From Flaveria trinervia (lineage: Eukaryota; Streptophyta; Magnoliopsida; Asterales; Asteraceae), in contig CM046453.1 in NCBI GenBank assembly GCA_025506515.1, positions 4,026,987 to 4,090,986 of the forward strand: 64,000 nt of DNA. Direction: 5' to 3'. This document shows positions 50,670-61,501 of the stretch, one piece after another. How positions within the stretch are numbered: position 1 is the first letter of the stretch; the number at the start of each line of letters is the position of its first letter. The translations under genes and the position numbers were made by a program. The notes below the pieces were generated by a model that was not told where the DNA came from, did no database searches, and worked only from the letters and a program-made list of their open reading frames with translations.

Positions 50670-51060
50670 GAAACTCACCGATACAGTCGCAAACCAACAC
50701 TCGCAATGCTAAATTGCTAATCTAGTAATCAACGAACTCACAAGCGAAATTGAGGTCAATATCGTGTGATAACCATGAGGAAATCTGTAATAACCGAGTG
50801 AAATTCGATTGAGAAAGTGAAATTGAAGCGAATGAATGCGGATATTGGCAGAGGAATTCAGAGGTAGGTGGAGTAAATGCACAAAGGTAGGAGAAAGTGT
50901 GTGCGTGAAAGTGTGTGAGAGTGTGTGTTTTGGGGATTTGATGATGATGAAGATGATGATGAAGAGATATATGAAAATAGAGAATGGGGGAGGGAGGATA
51001 GGATAAGGTAACGCAGAAGATGCAGGACGCTTGTACTTACTGGCTCATGCTCCTTCTAAA
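50670..51060 (-). promoter_or_regulatory. Leader and proximal promoter of the TSS/REC gene
   Basis: On the minus strand this is CT/CA-rich (plus strand GAGTGTGTGTGAAAGTG at about 50890-50930, then GATGATGATGAAG). Such pyrimidine-rich patches are typical of plant leaders. No strong TATA box was identified, so the start of transcription is not placed. Confidence 0.4.
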
Positions 51061-52289
51061 AGATTAGTGCACCACTACGTTTTCAAGTGAGGCGATTTTA
51101 GGCCTCTAGTTTTACTTTCTTTCTTTTGTTCTTTCTTTCTAGATGATATGATAATAATTACATTAAATCAAACTAGTAGTTATAATATATTATACTGTTA
51201 AGTTGTGACAAAATAAATATTTTGGATAGGTGGTTAAGAGAAGTTTTTCTTTTTGAATAACAATAGGCTTTGGGACTTGGGGTGTCAGATTTGTCGAGTT
51301 CACGGGTTAATTAAACTAGTTAAATTTAACTAATGGAAAGTTACATGTTTATAAAACGAAATAGAGATGGAAAACTCAAGCCTATGGTTTTTGAATCAGG
51401 CTGAAAAACAAACTCAGTTTGCAAGTTAAGCCGGATGAGATCATAAATAACGTAAACATTGAAGTAATTTATAGCAAAATATGAAAAATACTATATGTTT
51501 TGGTGTGAATTTGTAATTTTGATAAAATATAAAGAATTATTTAGATACAACATGCCACATAGATCTTGGAATGTCAAAATAATAAAAGAAAATTGAGATT
51601 TTAAAGGGAAAAAACAGGTAAAAAGAAATTAATATATCCGACCACCCAGTTCATTGGTCCGACCGGTAACCGGCTAGTTCAAATGGAGTCAGGCCAAATA
51701 GGTATAACCGAACATGTTATATGATGTGTTCCTCGTTTGACCGGCCGATTCGACCCGGTTTTCAAAAATAGGCTAAAACCTAATTATTTTCTTATAAGTT
51801 TTGTGTCATGTTATAACCGCCGAAGTGTACAAATTTTCATTGAAAAAATAACTAAAATTTAATAAATTTACTCTAATGAATTTAGAATGATTTTCAACTT
51901 GTAAAAACCATGGTCGTTGTGAAGGGTGTGCACAATTAGCGACCATACAAGAAGCATATTATAGAAAGACGGAGAAAAAGATTTTTTAGTCTCTTTTAGG
52001 TGTCCCGGGTTTATTAACATAGAGTGTGATGTGTTGTTAAAATTTATAACACTTTATTTCGATTACTTATACATTAGTATTTAATCTGTAATTATGGATA
52101 AAAAGAGTTAAATGTGTTTTACGTCGCTGAGGTTTCGTAAAAATTACCATTTGAATCCAAAAGTTTAAGCTGTTGTCATTTGCATCCAAATGTTTCACTA
52201 AAATTGCCATTTGAATCCATTTAGCTACACCTAACTAATAAGGTTAATTTTTTCCGTTAAGTTTCCAACATGTGAGTTATTTAATTAAA
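51061..52289. other. Intergenic, ACCGGTT-rich segment
   Basis: AT-rich with a dispersed-repeat piece at about 51635-51775 (GACCGGTAACCGGC, TGACCGGCCGATTCGACCCGG). At 52130-52260 there are words such as ACCATTTGAATCCAAA repeated two or three times, related to the arms of the TIR element at 30.4-31.5 kb. No gene seen. Confidence 0.5.
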
Positions 52290-53011
52290 AAAATTATAAA
52301 ATAAAAAAATCATGTGAGGATTTTTATATGTTTAGCCTTTTCTGATAATTGTGACTCTATAATCGTATTTTATCATTTTGTCTTGTTAATGTATTTTGAT
52401 TTAGTAATCGTGTTACTTTTGCACGTTTAATAATTAAACATTGATTTTTTTGGTTTAAAACTTAATTGTGAATACAATTATTGATGTTTTATGCTTATTA
52501 ATCATGAGCAGTTAATGTTATTATACAAATTATTTTCATACTTTTATGATAATTTGTCTTTTTATGGTTATAATTCAAATAATTTATATTATATGCCTTG
52601 TTTGTTTATTTTTATATTTTTGTTTTGTATGTTTTAGTTAGTTATACTTATAAAAGTGATTCCTTTCTAACTTTATAAAATATATAAAATAAAAATATAT
52701 ATAAATAAACGAACAAGTCATATAATATAAATTATTTGAATTATAATCGTACAAGACAAATTATCATAAAAGTATAAAAATAATTTGTAAAATAACATTA
52801 ACTACCCTCATAAAATATCAATAATTGTATTCATAATTAAGGCTTAAACTAAAGAAATCTATGTTTAATTAATAAAACAGGCAAAAGTAACACGATTACT
52901 AAACCAAAATACTTTAACAAGACAAAATAATAAAATACGATGATAGAGTCACAATTATCAAAAGAGGCTAAACATATAAAATCCTTACCCTTTTTTTTAT
53001 TTTATAAAATT
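52290..53011. repeat. Long foldback (inverted repeat), arms ~330-350 bp
   Basis: The left arm (from TTATAAAATAAAAAAATCATG at about 52293) and the right arm (to TTTATTTTATAAAATT at about 53011) are reverse complements with few mismatches. Checked landmarks are ATATGTTTAGCC (52327-52338) against GGCTAAACATAT (52967-52978), GATAATTTGTCTT against AAGACAAATTATC-like text, and AATTCAAATAATTTATATTATATG against its complement. The centre is at about 52650 with a short AT-rich loop. It is non-coding and probably a foldback or MITE-type element. It could be transcribed as a very long hairpin. Confidence 0.85.
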
Positions 53012-53244
53012 ACCATTTGCATCCCTGACGTTTGTTCATTTTAACCATTTGCATCCCTATGGTTTCGAAATTGCCATCTGACTCCCAACGTTTCATTTTT
53101 ATTTCCATTTGAGTCCAACACACTAACGACGATAGATTTTTTAGTTAAATTTAATGAAATGACAAAATACCCTTATTTGATACCCTTCATCCACATCCCA
53201 CCCATTTCATCTTCTCTCTATGTCTCTCTTTCTTCTCCCTCTTT
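53012..53244. repeat. Second copy of the MULE-like TIR arm
   Basis: Parallels 30420-30640: GCATCCCTATGGTTTCGAAATT, then TTTCCATTTGAGTCCAACACACTAAC, AAATACC.TT.T, CCACATCCCACCCATTTCATCTTCTCTCT. The order of words and spacing agree, so this is one end of a related element. No matching right arm was found downstream. Confidence 0.55.
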
Positions 53245-53642
53245 ATGTCCACCACCACTACCTTGAAGAAGGCAGCGGAGCTTGAGGCGGAGAAGATCAT
53301 CGACCGTACGAGCCTTCGTCAACAACGAACCTCACTTCAACACCAGCGTTGACACCCAATTCGCTGCTCTCGACGCCTAACGACGGCGTTTTATCCCGAT
53401 CCGAGATGCATAAGGCCTTCCAATCGATGCGGTTGCTGGAGGCTCACTTCGGCGTCGACACCGCAATGCTGCCGGAGGAGCTCACGCGCCTCTACGACTC
53501 TGTGTTTTCAAGCTTCGATGGAGACCACAACGGCACCGTGGATCCTGAGGAGTTTGGGGCGGAGATGAAGAAAATCATGCTGGCCGTGGCCGATGGGCTG
53601 GGCTCGTCGCCAATTCAAATGGCGATGGAGGATGATGACTAG
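53245..53642 (+). pseudogene. EF-hand calcium-binding protein copy, frameshifted, intronless
   Basis: From ATG 53245 (MSTTTTLKKAAEL...) the reading changes frame twice, once near 53305 (before RAFVNNEPHFNTSVDTQF) and once near 53380 (LDA, extra T, then NDDGVLSRSEM). After that it is open to the stop at 53642. Two EF-hand loops are visible: D-A-N-D-D-G-V-L-S-R-S-E across the second shift, and D-G-D-H-N-G-T-V-D-P-E-E, both with the expected D1, G6 and E12. The tail ADGLGSSPIQMAMEDDD is typical of a plant EF-hand family related to At1g54530. It could be a broken gene, a retrocopy, or DNA captured by the adjacent TIR element; sequencing errors are the alternative. It is GC-rich compared with its surroundings. 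Confidence 0.6.
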
Positions 53643-53785
53643 AGCTTTTTGTGTAACATCTCGTATTTTTGTTAAATTAAGAGTTAACCTTGCTTATTCT
53701 TGTAAGAACTATTGTGTCATTTATGAAACTTGTGGTTTAGTTATGCTTGATTTCTTGTTAACTTGAAGTTCAATGGCAATTGTTG

Positions 53786-53831
<46 letters not shown>

Positions 53832-53894
53832 CAAAGATAAAAATTATAATAATAATAATAATAATAAAACAATAATAATAACAATGAGTAATAT
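53643..53894. other. 3' flank of the EF-hand copy, (AT)n and (ATA)n
   Basis: Likely 3' UTR-like sequence to about 53790, then (AT)n at 53791-53828 and (AATA/ATA)n at 53846-53882, where the reverse-oriented retroelement is truncated. Confidence 0.6.
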
Positions 53895-54967
53895 TAATAA
53901 TAGTAAAACAATTCGGTTTTTAACTTTTCTATTTCATTACATGGACAATATTTTTCTATTACTAAATCTCTAAATTCATCCCAACTTAATCCATTCATAA
54001 CATGCCTACTTTTAGTGTGTATTTCCATTTTCCACCAGGATTGTGTCTCTCCCTTTAGTTAATGCGAAGCAAACAAGGTTTTGTTGTTGTTGGCACAATT
54101 ACTGATTTCGAAAGTTGATTACATCTCGTCTAACCAACGTAGGGCTTGTACAACTCCTCCTTTACCATCAAATTCCCGAGGCCTACATGACATAAAAGCT
54201 TTATAGGAGCATCCTTTTTCAGTTATAGTTCCTTCTTCCAGTTGTCCTCTCATGATGTCGTTGACGGGTATTTCGTTACCTAGTGTTCCAGTTCTAAGGT
54301 TTAGGTTCTGTTGGAGTTGGGTTACTAGTGTGGGTATAGCAGCGTCTATCTGTCGTGTTACTAATCATGAGATCCTATCATCTTCATTGGTGGTTGTGTT
54401 CACAGGGGTTTCTTCTCCGAGCCAGGTTCTAGGTCGTCCAACTCGCACCGTTCTTCTTACGGGCTGTGTGTTTCTTCTTAGCGGTATGATTTTCTATAGG
54501 TGATTGTAGTCAATATATAAAAAATATATATTTGATTTCTTAATAGCATTTTAGCTAACACTTAATAGATAATAATTTCAAACATAAAAGATATATTGCA
54601 CATAAGTTCTTATTAAGGATTTTGCATGTTAAGTTAGAAGTAAATTCTCATTTCCTTGAACCCATTTCCATATCCTTGAAAAGATGTTTTTCTTGGGTGT
54701 TTTCAATTCTTTAACATCCTTTTGAATACTTCTGATTCCTTGTTGGATTTTCTTAAGCCTTTTAAGAGTCTGTTAGGTTGTCATTATTTGGTCCTCATTC
54801 ATCTTTTGTCTTTTGCTTTCTCTTTTCTCCTTCTTGGAAAAGTCATCATTTTGTATTTCTACATCCTTATTTTGCTTAGCCTAGAACCTGTTTCCATATC
54901 GTACCTTTTTCCTGGGGGTTTTAATTGTATATCCTCCTACTGTTACTCGTACACGTCGGACATAGAA
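53895..54967 (-). pseudogene. Decayed Ty3/gypsy gag, minus strand
   Basis: On the minus strand the blocks CRPREFDGKGG (54155-54185), TQSWWKMEIHT (about 54010-54045) and SWDEFRDLVIEKYCP (about 53940-53986) appear in order, as in the gag capsid region of plant Metaviridae elements. Several in-frame stops and shifts separate them. The frame breaks off in a simple repeat at about 53895, and no nucleocapsid zinc knuckle, protease or reverse transcriptase follows. It continues from the internal leader at 57707-58068 across a nested LTR. Confidence 0.75.
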
Positions 54968-54972
54968 TTTTG

Positions 54973-57701
54973 TGTCACACCCTCAAAATCCACTTGCGGA
55001 GTTTTACCGCGAGGCATGTGAACAAACCAGGATCACAGTCAATAGTTACTCAGAACGATCCTATATGCCATAATTTAAATAAAATCAACCAAAGTACAAA
55101 CTTTAAACTGTGCGGAAGCGTTTTGAAAACAACCCAAAGAAGTAAAAGTATAACCATGGCAAAACATGTGCCAACCCAAAAAAGTAACAATAATCATTAA
55201 AATACTAAAAATGTCTTGGAACCGAGTCTTAGAATGCAAGTGAACCATGCAGTGCTCCTATGGCAAGCAAGCTAATGACCTGAGAATAGCATACTAAAAT
55301 GTCAACACAATGGTTGGTGAGTTCAAGAGATATTCAAACATAAACAGTTTAATAATAGAGATATAAAAGTAGTGCATTGTAACAGATAGCTAGTCCATTA
55401 ACAACAAATATTATTTCATAGTGATTTCGCAATTGAAGCTGACTGTGTTGCGTTGTTGCCTCCTGTCACGACTTAACAGGTCGTGACAATGTTTATTAGG
55501 ACAACTTGCACCCGGTTGACCTCGAGTCACACAGGTGGGGCTCGTCAGACCCAGTAGTACTACCCAAATTCCCCGCTATTCAATATTAACAATTCGAAAG
55601 TGTGAGGACTTTTCCATGATATCAACACTATATAATATTATACACAACTTGAATATATAAAGTGTTTGTGATTTACCAGTATGCTATCTCCCCCAAAAGA
55701 GATTAAATAAAGAGTGGGGCACGAACTCACCTGATATGCGTATAGATACTTAGAGTTTGACTTGTCAAACAGAATAGACAGACAACCTTCAGAGGTTACT
55801 TAGATCATATAAGTACATGAGTACGTGTAATCAAAGAACATGTGAAACCCTAAGTACACTACAACCAAGGACTCAAGATTTCAAACAAAACAAACATGTT
55901 TGACCTAGTTGACCCGTTTGACCCGTTGGTGACTTTATGTGTTGTAAACCATTCAAGTAATCATTCACATATATCATACATAGTTAACATTCAAATAGAT
56001 CATATGTATGCTATATTATCCAGGTGTATCACTTAAATCATCATACAACCAAGTATCATACCAGTCATGCGAATCTAGAACATTAACATATCCACTAGTT
56101 ATCACACAACTAACATGTCACACAAAGATCAAACCACTCACCACATGCCATGTGAAGCCACTCACGACTTCACATCCTAAACCCTGCCAATCCTACTAAG
56201 TAGGGGCCTCAGATTCGCACGCGTGTATGATGATCACAATCATATTCATTACATCCAGCATACACCACAATAATCAATTTCCAGTCCCAAACATGATGTC
56301 CTACTACTAATCAACATCCAAATCATACATGATCATAAATGTCTAAATATCATTCATGATTACCCCAGCATCACATACAACCAAATTACCATGTTCTACC
56401 ACCTTAGAATTCATCCATGATCATACTAACATGCTCCTAACATCCCAAACATGTTCAAACTATCATTTTTCAGACTTTATGCAATTAAAGTTTCCCTTTT
56501 GGAAAGTACATCCCAAAATCTATTAAACATCTTATGCATTCATGAATTTATCATTAATATACCAATTCAAGTTCATAACAATATCTAGACATGATCAACA
56601 ATACCTAATCACCATAATCTAACAATCTTCATGAACAAAAGTTTCTACTTTTGACAAGCTATGAACAACAACATCCATTCAAAGATTTCTAGCATTCATA
56701 ACAACAATCTAGCATCTAATCATCATCATGAACACATCCATAACATCAATTCATCAATAATTTAACATTACATGCAAAATAAAGTTACTATTATTAGTAA
56801 GTTATGAACATCAACATCAATTCATCAATTTCTTGCAAAATCAATGTAACCTAGCATTCATACAACCTACTAATCATCATACATTCATCAAACAATCATC
56901 AACTTCACATAATCATACCATTTTCGAATTAGGGTTTGCTTATAATCAAAGTTCATGATCAATCCACTAAAAACATACAATTCATGCATAATCAACGTTA
57001 AACAACATGTAATCAATCCAAATAACATATTAACATCATCAAACAACATCAAATTCGACCCCATGAAGACCAATTTCGCAACTAGGGTTCGGCCCGCAAC
57101 AAGAACCCACAAAAACATGAAAAATCTAACCTTTAAACGTGTTATAGCTTGCAATTGATGATTCCCACGAGTTGTATTGCTTGAAATCGATCAAAATCTT
57201 GGCTTGAAGGTTAGTTCTAGGTTGAAATCACAATTGGAGAGGTGAGGGTGATGGTTTGCGGCCGATTTGGGGTTTGGGGGGATTAGGGTTTGTTAATTTT
57301 GTTGAGTTTTAGTTTTTGGTAATTACACTTAACCCCTTTTATTTTATATTTTATAAAAACTATTCTTTTAAACACTTTTTGAAAGGTTTTAACTTAATAA
57401 TACCAACATTATTAATCAACAATAATAATATTTACATTATTTCCACAACTCACAAGATAGGCAATTTAAATATACGCGTTTCCACGTTGCGCGATAAAAT
57501 TCACCGTTAACGTTTAAATTGTGTAAACACATAAGCATAACACAATAATCACATAATCAATTAGATTATCAATAACGTAACATTATTAATTATTATTAGG
57601 TCACCAACGTTAAACGACAACTAGTGTGTGTTCACAACACGTGTATGCAAGACTTAACGGAACTAACGGAGTTTGGTAACGGAAATTTACCGGATGTCAC
57701 A
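54973..57701 (-). mobile_element. Solo LTR (family C, copy 2), target duplication TTTTG, nested in the gypsy element
   Basis: Exactly 2729 bp, as in copy 1, from TGTCACACCC to CCGGATGTCACA. TTTTG flanks both ends (54968-54972, 57702-57706). It interrupts the 5' internal region of the reverse-oriented Ty3/gypsy element, so it inserted later. Confidence 0.92.
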
Positions 57702-57706
57702 TTTTG

Positions 57707-58068
57707 TCTTATGGTTATTTTCAATTTCAGTTTGAAGAGTTTCCATGACTTGTTGAGGTTCAAGTTCAGATGTTATTTCTTTATAATTTCTATGGTCTGA
57801 ATATTCAGATTGGTCAGTCTCACTGTGATAACTATCAGTGGTCATAGCTGTCAAAAGTCTTTTCATAATTTTGAGCAAAATAGTTAGTCATTTATTTTCT
57901 CATGTTATAAATAAATTTTTATCTTTAAATTTACTAAAAAGTAATGTTAGAACATTTATGAATCACAAAAGTTCACGTATACACATAACATGCAAATTTA
58001 TAGTTATCATAATATGAGCTTATGGTTATAGTCTAGGCATTTTATAATACCTAATTCTCTATAACGAA
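57707..58068 (-). other. Internal leader and start of gag-like frame
   Basis: Lies between the primer site and the nested LTR. On the minus strand an open frame begins at about 57878 with a Lys/Glu/Thr-rich stretch (TDQSEYSDHRNYKEI) and no recognised domain. It is likely untranslated leader plus the poorly conserved gag N terminus. Confidence 0.5.
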
Positions 58069-58082
58069 TGGCTCTGATACTA
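58069..58082 (-). promoter_or_regulatory. Primer binding site (initiator tRNA-Met type)
   Basis: On the minus strand TAGTATCAGAGCCA, three bases after the LTR end. It differs at one position from TGGTATCAGAGCCA, the usual site complementary to the 3' end of initiator tRNA-Met. This fixes the element orientation as minus and identifies 58086-60769 as its 5' LTR. Confidence 0.8.
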
Positions 58083-58085
58083 ACC

Positions 58086-60769
58086 TGTCACATCCCGGCA
58101 GAAGCGTGAGATGCTAATTTGGGTGTGACTCGTTTGTACAGAACTCATTGATTAACAGAACTTATCAGATAGCACAGCAGAACAAATATACATAACTTAA
58201 TTCATAAGATAATATTAAAGTTAGGATTACATCAAATCATAATAGTCAAAATTTGATCTAAATATAATCCTATTACAAATCATATTATCTAACTGCTACA
58301 TCTTCAGTAACGATAGAAGTGCGCGTCCACCGATATGCTGAGATCATACATGTTAACAGTTAGATTAACACAAACTTTTCCCATGATTTCTCCCCAGCCA
58401 TTGTAAACATCAAAAGAAAACTAATGTTGTTACTCATGGTAATTTTCCTGAAAAAGCATACTCAAAATAGTCAACATAAAGTTGGTGAGTTCACATGTTT
58501 ATCTTAAATATTATTGATGCATCATATACAACCAAACATTACTTAATAATCAGATCATCCATACTGTCATAACATAATTCATAAATCAAATAATATAGCA
58601 TCATAACACTCATCCTGTTGGTGCAGGAAATATTTTCCTAAGTAGCGCTACCTATATTATCCAACGGTTCCACATCCGAATTAATGGTTGTAACATAAAT
58701 GAAAGTACATCTCAAAAATTGCATCAATCATAAAATTAATAGTATACTTTTTCCCCCAAAAGTTTACAAATATAAAAATTGGACTATGAATCTAACCTTT
58801 ATTCCAAGAAATCACCTATAAACAAAATATTCATAGTTTAGAAAACATAAATATTTTCTTTAAAATTTTCAGCACCTCATATATCATAAAACTGTTACAA
58901 TAAATGGGTAATAAAATCAGGCATAACATACTCTTATTTCATATTTTAATTATTTACAATTTATTTTTTATAATTTTTAGAATATTCAAATAAATTGTTA
59001 AAAATACCTTCGGGTTTCTAAAAATTCTCAAATTTGATCAGAATAATTTTCATAATGTTTATAAATTCTCAAAACTTTTCCCAATCCCAAATCATGGTAG
59101 AGTCAATTTTATGATTTTTATCATTTTACTAATATTTAGTAAAAATACCAGAATAAGTCCAAAAATTCATATTTTCATACAGGCTATTCTATTCAAATTT
59201 TTATATTTTCTAAAATTTTCTCATAGTTTATCCCGAAGTTAAAGTATTTTTCCCGATTTTCTTATGACAGAAACTTTCAAAATTCATAACTCATTCATAA
59301 CTTCGAATTAGGTCATGAAACTTTTTCTTTAAATCAATTAATTATAAGAGTCAACATATAATTTTCTCAACTACTTTTCAGGTTTAATTCTTCTAGCATA
59401 AAATTTTCTTTCAAATACTTAGATAATTTATATAAATTATTTTACTTATAGAAATAGCATCAAAATTTGCAGAACTATATTTCTTAATATGCTAAACATA
59501 TTTTCAATGTTTTTTCCCATAATCATAGTCAATTACATAACAAACTGAATTTAACAAGTTGCACATAAAATTTTAACCCTTAATTGATAATTTCTTTTAT
59601 ATAACCTTTGGTTATCATTATTTATTTATTTTTTTTAGACTTATAGAACCTTCCTTACTACTTTTTTTTAAATAGAGTTGATGTATTGTAAGATTCATGA
59701 AGATTTTGAATGTTAAATCATAAGGGTTAGTCATATGTGTTTATTTAAACACATACATAGCCTTTGTAATCTTAACTAGTTATGGTTTTAGAGGATGAAA
59801 CCTTGATTTTGACAGAAGGAGAGGGTGATGATAGCTGATGATAGCTTCTTTCTCCGGTTCTTCAACGTGTGTAGATGTCTTGAGCTTCCAAGGTCGTAAG
59901 CTTCTTGCAAAAGTTTGGTTTGGAAGATGATGGTGTTGGATTATGATGATGTTGTAATGGTATCCGAGAGTAGTGTAACTGGTGGTGTTCGGTTAAACCG
60001 AAAGATAAAAGAGTGGTGATTGTAACCGAGAGCAAACTGGTGGTGATATACGGTTAAGGGGCGACCGAATGGTTGTGGTTTGTGTGTGCAATCCTTCGGC
60101 CGAGAGTTGCATGTTGTAATCATGAAGTCTATGCTTAGGGTGTAATGTGGAGATTATAGGCTGGGTTAGTCGGTTCTTTAGGTGCTAGGTGGTGGGTTTT
60201 GGTCTAGCTTGGTGGCATGATGGATATAGGTGTCAAGCAAAGAGAGGTAGTGAGTCATTGATTATTAATGGAGAGCTTAACTAAAGTTAAGGTTATTGAT
60301 CGGATGGTTTAAGACTCTAATGAACCGAGTCTTAAGTTTAAACGATTCTTAGGTTTGAGGTTTAAGTATATGAGGTTTGCTTAGTTTTGTTTTGATGTAA
60401 GTTACTTTGATGTTAACTTGTATTGTGATGTTTGGTTGGGTTGTGTTTTTGTATCATTTGGTGAATGATTTGATGTTACAAAGTTATAACATTTGATTAC
60501 ATAATGCTTGGTATCATTACAAAGTTATGCATGTTGAATGTAAGCTCATTATGCATGCAAGCATACACACGAATAACATATATATATATATATGTATACA
60601 TATATTCATAAAAAATGGACACATGCATACGTAAGATATGCATGTAAATATGCATACGTACAACATATATATACACATAAACACATATAATATATATAGG
60701 TTAGTCAAACATATAAGTGAATTCATTCATAGATCAATTTTGCCTAACCTTATTTTTAGGGTCGTCACA
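58086..60769 (-). mobile_element. 5' LTR of a truncated Ty3/gypsy element (family A/B)
   Basis: About 2.68 kb from TGTCACATCCCGGC to GGGTCGTCACA, homologous throughout to 13170-15979. Its inner end abuts the primer site. No 3' LTR exists in the window, because the element is cut off at about 53895, so no target duplication can be checked. Confidence 0.85.
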
Positions 60770-61496
60770 ATACTTTTGTCTTTGTTTCTTTCATGTATTT
60801 AATACATATTATTAATACATAATTCAATAATATGATATTATTTAATTCACTTCATTGAATTTTATTTTATTTATGATACTATAAATTGACATTTAAGTTA
60901 TATTCACTATATTATATTTTTATAACTAAAACTAAGTATTATTTTATATATAAATATTTAAGTATATAACTAATATATAACTAAAACTAAGTACTATATT
61001 TTTATATGGGTATATTATGAGTTTAATAATTTTAATATTTATCTATATCTTATTCTAATAAAAGTGAAAGGAAGATTGATGGTAATTTTACATATGAATT
61101 AAAACATCCATATAAAAAGTCATGCTTAATTTCAGAAAATTAATCATTTTATTCCATTTACGGCATTACAATAAAGTATAACATATATGCTTATAATAAA
61201 AATGCTAAAGCATGTACATGTGGTCAAATAAAACCGTCATTCACTTTTAATGACATTCATTCATTGTGATTGAGCACTCATCTCCATTTCCGTTATCTTT
61301 TTTGGTTGCTAACAGCTCAATAGCAATAAAGATAGTAATTTGTGGAGATAATTTCTCCATTAAATTTCTCCGGTCTATGTAGATCATCACTGAAAATTGC
61401 CTCCGATGATCGTCATGTTGAATTATGTTGCAATACTCACTCATTTTCCAGAATTATCGACTCATAACACCATTGTACTTCCATGTTGCTATTGCA
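60770..61496. other. Gene-free AT-rich region
   Basis: No gene seen. TATATCTTATTCTAATAAAA at about 61043 resembles a Helitron 5' end, but no matching hairpin-CTRR end was found. Confidence 0.5.
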
Positions 61497-61501
61497 TCCT
61501 C

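Noticed and set aside
52130..53260. Foldback and TIR arm as one complete transposon
   Set aside because: Words outside the foldback run in the same direction on both sides rather than inverted, so they look like separate insertions.
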